From: Alistipes sp.
GTDB lineage: Bacteria > Bacteroidota > Bacteroidia > Bacteroidales > Rikenellaceae
Direction of reading: 5' to 3'
DNA length: 14,950 nucleotides
Assembly (NCBI GenBank): GCA_017380275.1
Contig: JAFOEH010000012.1
Span: forward strand, 1 to 14,950
The position numbers were made by a program, and so were the translations under genes. Below are positions 7,619 to 13,658 of the stretch, piece after piece. The notes beneath the pieces were generated by a model. That model worked only from the letters and a program-made list of their open reading frames with translations. It did not search any database and was not told the DNA's origin. The stretch's first letter is position 1; each line of letters begins with the position of its first letter.

Positions 7619-7674
7619 ATGACACGTTTTCTAAAAATGGGTAGTTATATAGCCCCTTTCAGATTTTATGTCAT
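7619..7674 (+). repeat. Right edge repeat of the cargo block (56 bp)
   Basis: This is a direct-orientation relative of the repeat at 1741-1795. It starts ATGACACGTTTT, has a central GGGTAGTTATATAGCCCC and ends ATGTCAT, with one extra base in the middle. It lies between the operon terminator and the end of the helicase-like gene, 17 bases beyond that gene's stop codon on the opposite strand. It could equally serve as a weak terminator for that gene. Confidence 0.65.
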
Positions 7675-7691
7675 TCACTGAGTTTTACAAG

Positions 7692-9446
7692 TTAGATCTT
7701 CTCAACAATATGTATCTGTCGTTCGTGCATATTTCGTCGCCTTTCAAACTTAAAAAAGTGTTTTAGCAAACGTGATGAAACCTCCTTCTTGTAAGGGATA
7801 CCAAAATGGTCAATCGCTTGGGTTAGAATCGATCTTACCTCCCTTACAGAAACAGTCTCTCCAACTTTCAACCGAGAATAGATATGCTCCTTCATCGCAT
7901 CGCAGCTTAACAGCATCTGACACTCGTTCTCGCGCAGATCCTCTTTGAATTTATCAAGTCGGTATCCACGTGCTTCAATCTTATCCTTACCGAGTGCATA
8001 GTAGGCATCGATCATTAGATGTAGTTGGCTAGTGAGAGTAGCCTGAATATATTCTATCGGCAATCCGTCCTCATATTGCTCCAACTGCTTAACAACACCT
8101 CGAAACAGATCTCGGCTATCTATTTTTTGTACGGGGCGAATCAATCTCACGCACTCTTTATCAGGATAGATGTATTTGTAGAACTCTACACAGAACGTCC
8201 GTTCGTATGCTGTTTTTAATAACAGCGGATCGGTGTAGTAGAGTTTAATCCGTTCGTCATCATAGGCATTATCCCACATAAAGTAGTTGCGCTGACCGTC
8301 TTCACGCATAAAGCGATGATGGGGCATAACCTGCAGGGCCTCTTGTTTGTTCTCTTGTGCTCGGGCGGTAGTGGTTGCGATTGCGCTGACAGTTTTATAA
8401 ACCTCCTCGCAACTCTCCAATTCTTCGGCTAGTTGCTCTTGGGTTTTATAAGTGAGGCAGGGATCTGTGTAGAAAATATGAGCAACATCTTCAACCCCAT
8501 TACGAAATCTGCCTACAATCTGCACCGCCTCGGTCAGAGGATCAATCATCGTGTAGTCGGCAAAACGTGGATCAGACAACATAATCACGCCAACCTTTGT
8601 GGCACAATAAATATCGACGGCAGAGTAGAATCTGCTTGTGAAGAAATTGATCTTGGCAAGTTCTTCTAATAGTGTGTGGGCGTTATTGAAACCAAGAGTT
8701 CTCAATCGCTTCACACTGTCTGCGCTACAAAAGACTTTGCTACGGTTCTCGATTCTCAGAGTCTTGATCAGTTGATAGATCAATTCTGCCGAATTTACGA
8801 ATATGCAGCAGGGCAATTCCATTTCGAGTGAATCATTGATAAACGTAGCTAACCACCCAACCATATTGTTCGTATGTATGAGTTTGATGGGGCGTTTGTA
8901 ATCATAGCTCGGTGAGAGTATCAACTGTCGGAACTTCTGCTCCGCAAAACGAGGGTCAGAAGGTACAATAGGCGTTGCCGATACCATTGCTTTATTACGA
9001 CAGCGAAAGAAGTCGTCCATTGGCAAAGTAATCGTACCACGAAATCCTGCGTCTTGGATTGTACGCTCACATTCGTCAAAGAGCAGAAACCAATCATCGT
9101 AGATTCTCAAATTTGCATCATAGAGTGCCGATCGTACTTTTGGGAAACTCTCAGGCGTTGTAAGAATCTTATGATAGCCACAATCTGGATTGCTTTGCAG
9201 ATAGGCTACGATATCTTCCTTTGTTACGCCCTCTTTGACTCCGAAGATGTCGGGGTGTTTTGCACACTTGCCATCAATCACGGGCAGATTAGGCTCAATG
9301 ATGATCGAGTTGCGTTTTGCGTGGATCTCCGAATGAGTAGCCCCACAACCAGTAATGGTCTTATTAAGGATTACATTGGTTGGTATCTCTGTCAGCACAT
9401 CACTCAATCGCTGGTGTTGTGCTATTGTAATTTCTTGCTTTTTCAT
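7692..9446 (-). CDS. Helicase-like superfamily 2 ATPase with altered Walker A
   Basis: This 584-residue protein has recognisable helicase motifs in order: NKTITGCGATHSE at 28-40 in the place of motif I, LLFDECE at 121-127 (DExx box), SATP at 156-159 (motif III) and QIVGRFR at 309-315 (QxxGRxR, motif VI). The usual GxGK(T/S) lysine is absent; the loop reads GCGATH. I recall similar GCGAT loops in Bacteroides element and phage proteins, so this may be a family trait and not decay. The last 250 residues are charged, mostly helical and unrecognised. It follows the 174-residue gene on the same strand, but a terminator-like hairpin stands only 14 bases before its start. It presumably remodels or unwinds DNA during element replication or transfer. 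ATPase activity is doubtful without a test. Confidence 0.65.
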   Translation of the reverse strand: MKKQEITIAQHQRLSDVLTEIPTNVILNKTITGCGATHSEIHAKRNSIIIEPNLPVIDGKCAKHPDIFGVKEGVTKEDIVAYLQSNPDCGYHKILTTPESFPKVRSALYDANLRIYDDWFLLFDECERTIQDAGFRGTITLPMDDFFRCRNKAMVSATPIVPSDPRFAEQKFRQLILSPSYDYKRPIKLIHTNNMVGWLATFINDSLEMELPCCIFVNSAELIYQLIKTLRIENRSKVFCSADSVKRLRTLGFNNAHTLLEELAKINFFTSRFYSAVDIYCATKVGVIMLSDPRFADYTMIDPLTEAVQIVGRFRNGVEDVAHIFYTDPCLTYKTQEQLAEELESCEEVYKTVSAIATTTARAQENKQEALQVMPHHRFMREDGQRNYFMWDNAYDDERIKLYYTDPLLLKTAYERTFCVEFYKYIYPDKECVRLIRPVQKIDSRDLFRGVVKQLEQYEDGLPIEYIQATLTSQLHLMIDAYYALGKDKIEARGYRLDKFKEDLRENECQMLLSCDAMKEHIYSRLKVGETVSVREVRSILTQAIDHFGIPYKKEVSSRLLKHFFKFERRRNMHERQIHIVEKI

Positions 9447-9460
9447 CGCTTAGAAAAAGT

Positions 9461-9486
9461 GAGGGAGGCTTTGAGATACCTCCCTC
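9461..9486 (-). terminator. Terminator or attenuator just ahead of the helicase-like gene
   Basis: On the minus strand GAGGGAGG and CCTCCCTC form an 8-bp GC-rich stem with a 10-base loop, followed by ACTTTTTC. It lies 11 bases after the stop codon of the 174-residue gene and 14 bases before the helicase-like ATG. It would end most transcripts before the helicase-like gene, or regulate its translation. Confidence 0.7.
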
Positions 9487-9497
9487 GGTTGTTGAAA

Positions 9498-10022
9498 TTA
9501 TGCAAACAGTTCGGCCACATCTGCGACTTGCTGCGCGGGCATTACAACCTTGCCATTGGCAAAGGTGTACTTCTTAACGAGGTAGCCTACTACCTCGTCG
9601 TTCTGCTGGTACTCCTCGTAAGAGCTGTCAGCCAACTTGGTAACCTCAGCTTCAACGGTCGCCAGCCACTCCTCTTGGCAGCAGATTGCGTTGTCGGGCT
9701 CGCAGTTGGTTACTGCGGGCAGTTCCTCACCCATCAAGAATGCCTTGATGTAGTTGACAATTTGCTCATTCAGCAGGAGCTTGCCATCCAACTCAGTTTG
9801 CTCCTTGCGGATACCAAACCATACGTATCCACAACCTGCAACGTCCACGCGGGGAGTTGCGATTAGGGTAGTTGCGCCTGCCTTAATGGCGCTGTTAAGA
9901 GCGTTGAAGACCTTGTCATTCGACTCGGCCTTTAATTTGATCACTCGCAACGGAGTGTTGTTCGCCATCTCGTTGATGGCTGTCTGCTGAACGTTGTCAG
10001 CGAAATTTTTCTTAATATTCAT
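9498..10022 (-). CDS. Hypothetical cytoplasmic protein, 174 residues
   Basis: I do not recognise this protein. It begins MNIKKNFADNVQQTAI and has no signal peptide or membrane segment. Residues about 25-75 look like an alpha/beta unit (LRVIKLKAESNDKVFNALNS, ATTLIATPRVDVAG, GYVWFGIRKEQ). The middle carries four Cys (AGCGY, NCEPDNAICCQ), and the C-terminal third is acidic and helical, ending VVMPAQQVADVAELFA. Codon usage looks more GC-rich than that of the exported-protein operon. It lies between the 314-residue gene and the helicase-like gene on the same strand, with a terminator hairpin on each side, so it may be transcribed alone. A TACTTTTG at 10115-10122 may be its -7 box. Being a real gene is well supported by length and composition. 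Confidence 0.65.
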   Translation of the reverse strand: MNIKKNFADNVQQTAINEMANNTPLRVIKLKAESNDKVFNALNSAIKAGATTLIATPRVDVAGCGYVWFGIRKEQTELDGKLLLNEQIVNYIKAFLMGEELPAVTNCEPDNAICCQEEWLATVEAEVTKLADSSYEEYQQNDEVVGYLVKKYTFANGKVVMPAQQVADVAELFA

Positions 10023-10114
10023 TGTCTTGTTATTTTAATTTTTCTCTGATTTGTATCGGCTGCAGAGAAAGTTTTACCGAGCGACCGTGTGCACTTAGAT
10101 CTTGATCGCTGGTA

Positions 10115-10122
10115 CAAAAGTA
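10115..10122 (-). promoter_or_regulatory. Possible -7 box for the 174-residue gene
   Basis: The minus strand reads TACTTTTG, an exact match to TAnnTTTG, about 93 bases before the ATG at 10022. At the expected 19-base distance the -33 position is T-rich but not TTTG, so the call is weak. A rho-independent terminator of the upstream gene lies just beyond it, which suits a new transcription unit. Confidence 0.4.
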
Positions 10123-10146
10123 TGGTGAAAGTTACCCGAAAAATAA

Positions 10147-10180
10147 AAAGAATAGGCATCGAAAATGACACCTATTCTTT
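10147..10180 (-). terminator. Terminator of the 314-residue gene
   Basis: A perfect 10-bp stem (AAAGAATAGG with CCTATTCTTT, 14-base loop) runs into TTATTTTT on the minus strand. It lies about 95 bases after the stop codon of the gene at 10275-11219. Confidence 0.7.
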
Positions 10181-10274
10181 CTAAAAATATTATTTCCAAA
10201 TAGCGTACATATTATATACGCGCGAAGGAAGAAAAGCCTACAAAATGAGAGGGGACGTGGCTGAAAATATTTTG

Positions 10275-11219
10275 TTATTCTTGTCTGAGATCAAGAAATA
10301 AAGGCTGATTTAACAAGAAACTATCAATAAGATCAAGAGTATTAATATTCAGTCTTCGTGCCTTGTTGAGCACCATCTGTTCTTGTTTGTTGTGTTTCTC
10401 GATTTCGCGGATTCGAGCTGCGATATTCAGTTCGTCAATCACCTCGTTATCCTTATCGACCAGCCCAATAAATCGAACATAGCAATTGATGATTTTACAC
10501 TCGTTCAATGGAACTTTCACTTTGCTGTTGTCAAAGTCGTGAATCAGTCTGTATGTTCCGTAAATCACCTCATTAAGAAATTCGACATCATTAGGTCGTC
10601 CCGCACGGCGCAGATGACTAAGTACGATTTCTGCATCCTCTACCGACTTTATTGCAGAATAACATTGCTCGATATATTGCGGAATGGCTGCTCGAAACAA
10701 CCAATTATCAAAATTGGGAATACGTACTCGCTTGTGGTTTTTTCTAAATCCTTTGTTGATCGAGAGTGATACCTCATTATGTTTATAGCGACGAGTGGGA
10801 ATCTCTTTCTTGCACTTTATATACAATTCAAGCAGTTCCTTATTAAGGTTGTTCTGATAGTACATACTATCGTCAAACACCTCTTGCTCGAAAGATTCTG
10901 CCATCTCTTTCTGACGTCGAATCCACAGATCAATAATCATTAATGTCTCTTCCAAACAGTGCAATATATATTCAGGGTATGGAGGCAGATTATATTGCAT
11001 TGGAGGATTATAGACCGTTGCGAGTTTTTCGAATGAGATGGGGCGTACTTGTGCACAATAATATGTTTCGCCATCATCCTCGATTTTAGTAAAGTATTGT
11101 CGAACATCTTCAATGCGTTCACCATAATGCTCTTTAAGGATTGTCATTTGCGCATCGAACATTTTCTGATGTAGAACGAGATCTTCGTACTCTCTACTTG
11201 AATTTGCGAGTGATTCCAT
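10275..11219 (-). CDS. Hypothetical protein, 314 residues, charged and helical
   Basis: I do not recognise this protein. It opens MESLANSSREYEDLVLHQKM and has no export signal or membrane segment. It is rich in Glu, Lys and Arg and mostly helical. A basic stretch RYKHNEVSLSINKGFRKNHK lies near the middle, followed by RVRIPNFDNWLFRAAIPQY, then SHLRRAGRPNDVEFLNEV and a long charged helix (IAARIREIEKHNKQEQMVLNKARRL). The basic middle could bind nucleic acid, but no known domain is visible. It is separated from the integrase gene by a strong terminator, and a TAAATTTG -7-like box lies 27 bases before its start. It is part of the leftward element backbone. Confidence 0.65.
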   Translation of the reverse strand: MESLANSSREYEDLVLHQKMFDAQMTILKEHYGERIEDVRQYFTKIEDDGETYYCAQVRPISFEKLATVYNPPMQYNLPPYPEYILHCLEETLMIIDLWIRRQKEMAESFEQEVFDDSMYYQNNLNKELLELYIKCKKEIPTRRYKHNEVSLSINKGFRKNHKRVRIPNFDNWLFRAAIPQYIEQCYSAIKSVEDAEIVLSHLRRAGRPNDVEFLNEVIYGTYRLIHDFDNSKVKVPLNECKIINCYVRFIGLVDKDNEVIDELNIAARIREIEKHNKQEQMVLNKARRLNINTLDLIDSFLLNQPLFLDLRQE

Positions 11220-11245
11220 TGGGTTACTTTTGTAATTATTCTGCT

Positions 11246-11253
11246 CAAATTTA
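11246..11253 (-). promoter_or_regulatory. Possible -7 box for the 314-residue gene
   Basis: The minus strand reads TAAATTTG, matching TAnnTTTG, 27 bases upstream of the ATG at 11219. A TTG is present upstream, but at about 24 bases, longer than the usual 19-21. The box sits just after the integrase terminator, where a new promoter would be needed. Confidence 0.4.
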
Positions 11254-11263
11254 CAAAAAATTA

Positions 11264-11297
11264 GGGGACTATCTACCCAATTAGGCAGATAATCCCC
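11264..11297 (-). terminator. Integrase gene terminator
   Basis: On the minus strand GGGGATTATCTGCC and GGTAGATAGTCCCC form a 14-bp stem with two G-U pairs and a 6-base loop, followed by TAATTTTTT. The two wobble pairs become A-C mismatches in the opposite transcript, so it is built to work leftward. It starts 7 bases after the integrase stop codon. Confidence 0.85.
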
Positions 11298-11304
11298 ATC
11301 TTTT

Positions 11305-12528
11305 TTACAATAAATGCTTCATCGCCTCGTCAATCTGCGAGTTTTCGAAGGAGTCGAGATAGATTTGAGTAGTTTGGATATTCGAATGTCCGAGCGATTC
11401 GGAGATCAAAGCAACATTCACGCCCTCGCGTTTGAGTACCGTAGCGTAGGTATGACGTGCTACGTAGGTGGTGAGGTCGGTAGAGATACCCACATCTTTT
11501 GCGACTTGCCGCAAATGAGTATTCACTTGATGACACACTTTGTGTATGCGATTTTTCTGTTGTTGCGCCGTCAAATGAACTCGCGCGTCTAATATCGGAA
11601 ATAAATAGCCCGTATCGGAACATCCGTCGCAATATTTTTCCACGATAGCTAACGCTTCTTTCAATAATGGCACATTTACTTCACGATGAGTTTTCCGACG
11701 CTTGTAGATCACTCGACCATTGACAATATTTTCTCGCGTCAAATATGCCATATCCACAAATGCGATTCCGCCACTTAAATATGAAAATATAAACAAATCA
11801 AGGGCTAAACGGCCTTTACAGTCTTTCTGCGAAACATCAAACGTCATTATTCGACGCACTGATTCTTTATCTAATGCTCGCTTGGGTGTGCGAGTATTGA
11901 ATTTTGAAAGTTTATAATCATCGACAAATGGATTTCGCTCTTTGGATACGATTTTCGTCTTCACAGCACGGTTAAATACAGCCCGCAAAGTTCGCATTTG
12001 AAAACTAAGCGTTGTATCCTTATTATTTTTAGAGCGCATCCAACGCTCGAAATTCTCTAAAAATAGCACATCAATTTGGCTAAAAGCGAACGACAATTCT
12101 CGACCACTATTAAATTTACGCAGTACATTATATGAATTTTGGTAGGCATACGCTGTACCAATCGAGCCTTGTTGTTTCAGATCGGCAATTAATTGTCCAT
12201 AAAACTCCTCCACGCTTTGAGATTGAGCACCCGCGTTCGTTTCCACGATGAGAGAATTTGACGTAAATTGCTCATTCATCGCCTCTTTCGATAAGATTCG
12301 AGCATTGTATTCAGATATTACCTGAACAATGATTTGTTGAATTTGAGTACGATTTGGGCAATTTCGTTTGGGTTGATTGGTCGTAAAATCCCAATAACGA
12401 GGATTTACAGAGACCCCAAGACTCTTCATCGAACGTTTGCCGTTTTTGCTGATACGAAGCATTAGCGGGGACTCACCATTAGCAAGCACTTTGTGGCGAT
12501 AGCACACAACCGAAATAGTCGTTTTCAT
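11305..12528 (-). CDS. int: Tyrosine site-specific recombinase (element integrase)
   Basis: This 407-residue protein has the usual three parts of Bacteroidetes element integrases. An N-terminal arm-binding domain (about 1-90) contains LMLRISKNGKRSMKSLGVSV and RYWDF. A core-binding SAM-like domain spans about 104-200 and contains FENFERWM-type helices. The catalytic domain is at about 215-400. Visible catalytic residues are a Lys in the hairpin KRRKTHREVNVPL (about 276-288), R358 in TYVARHTYAT, H381 in LGHSN and the nucleophile Y390 in TTQIYLDSF. The first catalytic Arg position, in LSGGIAFVDMAYL, is Ala256. IntDOT is known to have Ser at that site, so loss of this Arg occurs in the group. Its position beside tRNA-Pro suggests it inserts the element at that tRNA. 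A strong terminator follows. Confidence 0.92.
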   Translation of the reverse strand: MKTTISVVCYRHKVLANGESPLMLRISKNGKRSMKSLGVSVNPRYWDFTTNQPKRNCPNRTQIQQIIVQVISEYNARILSKEAMNEQFTSNSLIVETNAGAQSQSVEEFYGQLIADLKQQGSIGTAYAYQNSYNVLRKFNSGRELSFAFSQIDVLFLENFERWMRSKNNKDTTLSFQMRTLRAVFNRAVKTKIVSKERNPFVDDYKLSKFNTRTPKRALDKESVRRIMTFDVSQKDCKGRLALDLFIFSYLSGGIAFVDMAYLTRENIVNGRVIYKRRKTHREVNVPLLKEALAIVEKYCDGCSDTGYLFPILDARVHLTAQQQKNRIHKVCHQVNTHLRQVAKDVGISTDLTTYVARHTYATVLKREGVNVALISESLGHSNIQTTQIYLDSFENSQIDEAMKHLL

Positions 12529-12532
12529 TGAT

Positions 12533-12554
12533 TTTGGTTGACGATTTGGTTGAC
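12533..12554. repeat. Two direct repeats TTTGGTTGAC before the integrase start
   Basis: The exact 10-mer TTTGGTTGAC occurs at 12533-12542 and 12545-12554, spaced 12 bases apart, between the integrase start codon (12528) and the tRNA terminator. Tandem short direct repeats here suit arm-type integrase sites or sites for self-regulation. No functional proof can be read from the sequence. Confidence 0.45.
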
Positions 12555-12611
12555 TTTTCTTGTCGTTTTCGCATCAACTGCGGGAGAAAGGAGAAACATG
12601 CAGCAAAAGAA

Positions 12612-12645
12612 AAAGCCTTGATATTCGATTGAATATCAAGGCTTT
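12612..12645 (-). terminator. tRNA-Pro terminator
   Basis: A perfect 15-bp stem (12612-12626 with 12631-12645, loop of 4) is followed on the minus strand by TTTTTCTTTT counting from the stem base. It begins 8 bases after the tRNA discriminator base. The element end must lie in or close to this sequence if it integrated at the tRNA. Confidence 0.85.
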
Positions 12646-12652
12646 CGGTTAG

Positions 12653-12727
12653 TCGGGATGACTGGATTCGAACCAGCGACAACACGCCCCCCAGACGTGT
12701 ACTCTAACCGGGCTGAGCTACATCCCG
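12653..12727 (-). tRNA. tRNA-Pro (anticodon GGG)
   Basis: The minus strand folds as a standard tRNA: acceptor CGGGATG/CATCCCG, D stem GCTC/GAGT with loop AGCCCGGTTA, anticodon stem CACGT/GCGTG (one G-U) with loop CTGGGGG giving anticodon GGG, a 5-base variable region, and T arm GCTGG-TTCGAAT-CCAGT. The discriminator is A at 12653 and CCA is not encoded. It reads proline CCC codons (and CCU by wobble). It has its own promoter and terminator. tRNA genes are frequent element insertion sites, and the integrase gene begins about 125 bases downstream. Confidence 0.95.
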
Positions 12728-12741
12728 TCTGTTTCGGAGCA

Positions 12742-12772
12742 CAAAAGTAGTAACAATTTCTGAACTTCCAAA
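12742..12772 (-). promoter_or_regulatory. Promoter of tRNA-Pro
   Basis: On the minus strand TTTG (12769-12772) is separated by exactly 19 bases from TACTTTTG (12742-12749), a full match to the Bacteroidetes promoter consensus. The -7 box ends 14 bases before the tRNA. Confidence 0.8.
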
Positions 12773-12843
12773 ACTTTTTGGCTTTTTTTTCAAAAAAAGT
12801 GTGTTTTTGCGTCATTTGACAACTATTTTGCTCAATCTGCACC

Positions 12844-12873
12844 TTGATATATTACATAAAAATCGTATCTTTG
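12844..12873 (+). promoter_or_regulatory. Promoter of the small lipoprotein gene
   Basis: TTG at 12844-12846, 19 bases, then TATCTTTG at 12866-12873, fitting the Bacteroidetes consensus. The start codon follows 29 bases after the -7 box. The promoter also argues that the gene starts at 12903 and not at the upstream in-frame ATG at 12801, which would precede the promoter. Confidence 0.8.
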
Positions 12874-12902
12874 GGAAATTATATCACCAAACATTACTTC
12901 GT

Positions 12903-13430
12903 ATGAAAAGATTTCTCTCAACACTATGCGCTCTATTGGTCGCTATCGGTTTTGCGGGGTGCGAACAAAATGACTACATCTATGATTTCATCAATCCGTC
13001 GGTATGCTTTTTCGTCACCGATGCCGAAACGGGCGCAAACCTATGCGATCCTTCGGTGGCGGGCAATGTGCTCGAATGGAATGTTACCGCAACAACCGAC
13101 GACGGCAAAACTTTCGGCTTGGTTGAGGACGATCCTTATACGCGTGCGCTGCCATCTTATCCATTGAAACTCCGACTTACTCAACATAGTACGTTTGGCA
13201 ACATTGAAGGCTGGCACGTTTCGTTTGGAGAGTGGGATCCGACCAAAGACTATCGCAACAAAAAATTTGCGATTGATTGGGGCGACGGCACTCAGACGGA
13301 GGTCGAGTTCAACCTATATGTTCGCAAGCTGAAAAAGGGCGAGGTCGACATTGACAGCTCGATATGGGTTGACGGTGAGGATCACGGAAGCGGCTACTAT
13401 GATGGGTGGATAATCAATATTAAGAAATAG
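12903..13430 (+). CDS. Small lipoprotein of unknown function
   Basis: I choose the ATG at 12903 because it lies just after a good promoter and gives a clean lipoprotein leader, MKRFLSTLCALLVAIGFAGC, with lipid-attachment Cys20. The next residues, EQND, are acidic, which resembles the export signal that sends Bacteroidetes lipoproteins to the cell surface. The 155-residue mature part is beta-rich and polar: INPSVCFFVTDAETGANLCD, EWNVTATTDDG, then DWGDGTQTEVEFNLYV, a Gly-Asp loop typical of Ig-like or PKD-like surface domains, and a DGWIINIKK end. No enzyme motif is seen. I recall similar unnamed lipoproteins in Bacteroides and relatives. GC-rich codons match anmK, so it belongs to the host chromosome and not to the element. 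Confidence 0.75.
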   Translation: MKRFLSTLCALLVAIGFAGCEQNDYIYDFINPSVCFFVTDAETGANLCDPSVAGNVLEWNVTATTDDGKTFGLVEDDPYTRALPSYPLKLRLTQHSTFGNIEGWHVSFGEWDPTKDYRNKKFAIDWGDGTQTEVEFNLYVRKLKKGEVDIDSSIWVDGEDHGSGYYDGWIINIKK

Positions 13431-13505
13431 GCTCAATATACCCCGATACCATTATTTTTAGAAACCAACCATACCAACGCATTTAGGACTGACGCTGCAA
13501 CAACC

Positions 13506-13589
13506 GTGCTACCGACGGTAGCACTAAGCCCCTGCCTGAGGCGGGGGTTTGGGGGTGGGTCAGACTTGCATAGCCGCTCAACGAGCGGC
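13506..13589. repeat. Three consecutive tight GC-rich hairpins
   Basis: In the 228-base spacer before anmK stand GTGCTACC-GAC-GGTAGCAC (13506-13524), CCCCTGCC-TGA-GGCGGGGG (13529-13547, one G-U) and GCCGCTC-AAC-GAGCGGC (13573-13589). All have 3-base loops. The second is followed only by TTTGGGGG, so a normal terminator is doubtful. They could be an interspersed palindromic repeat cluster or mRNA-stabilising structures. Confidence 0.55.
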
Positions 13590-13658
13590 CACAAGAAGCA
13601 ACCCAAACGATAAAAGATAGATAAAACACTTTTAGTAACCAATTTATACCAACCTACT

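Noticed and set aside
9054..9866. 270-codon plus-strand frame spanning the helicase-like and 174-residue genes
   Set aside because: It runs antisense across two genes and the hairpin between them; the helicase motifs are on the other strand.
12801..12902. Earlier start for the lipoprotein gene
   Set aside because: The extra 34 codons lie upstream of and across the promoter, and would bury the lipoprotein signal.
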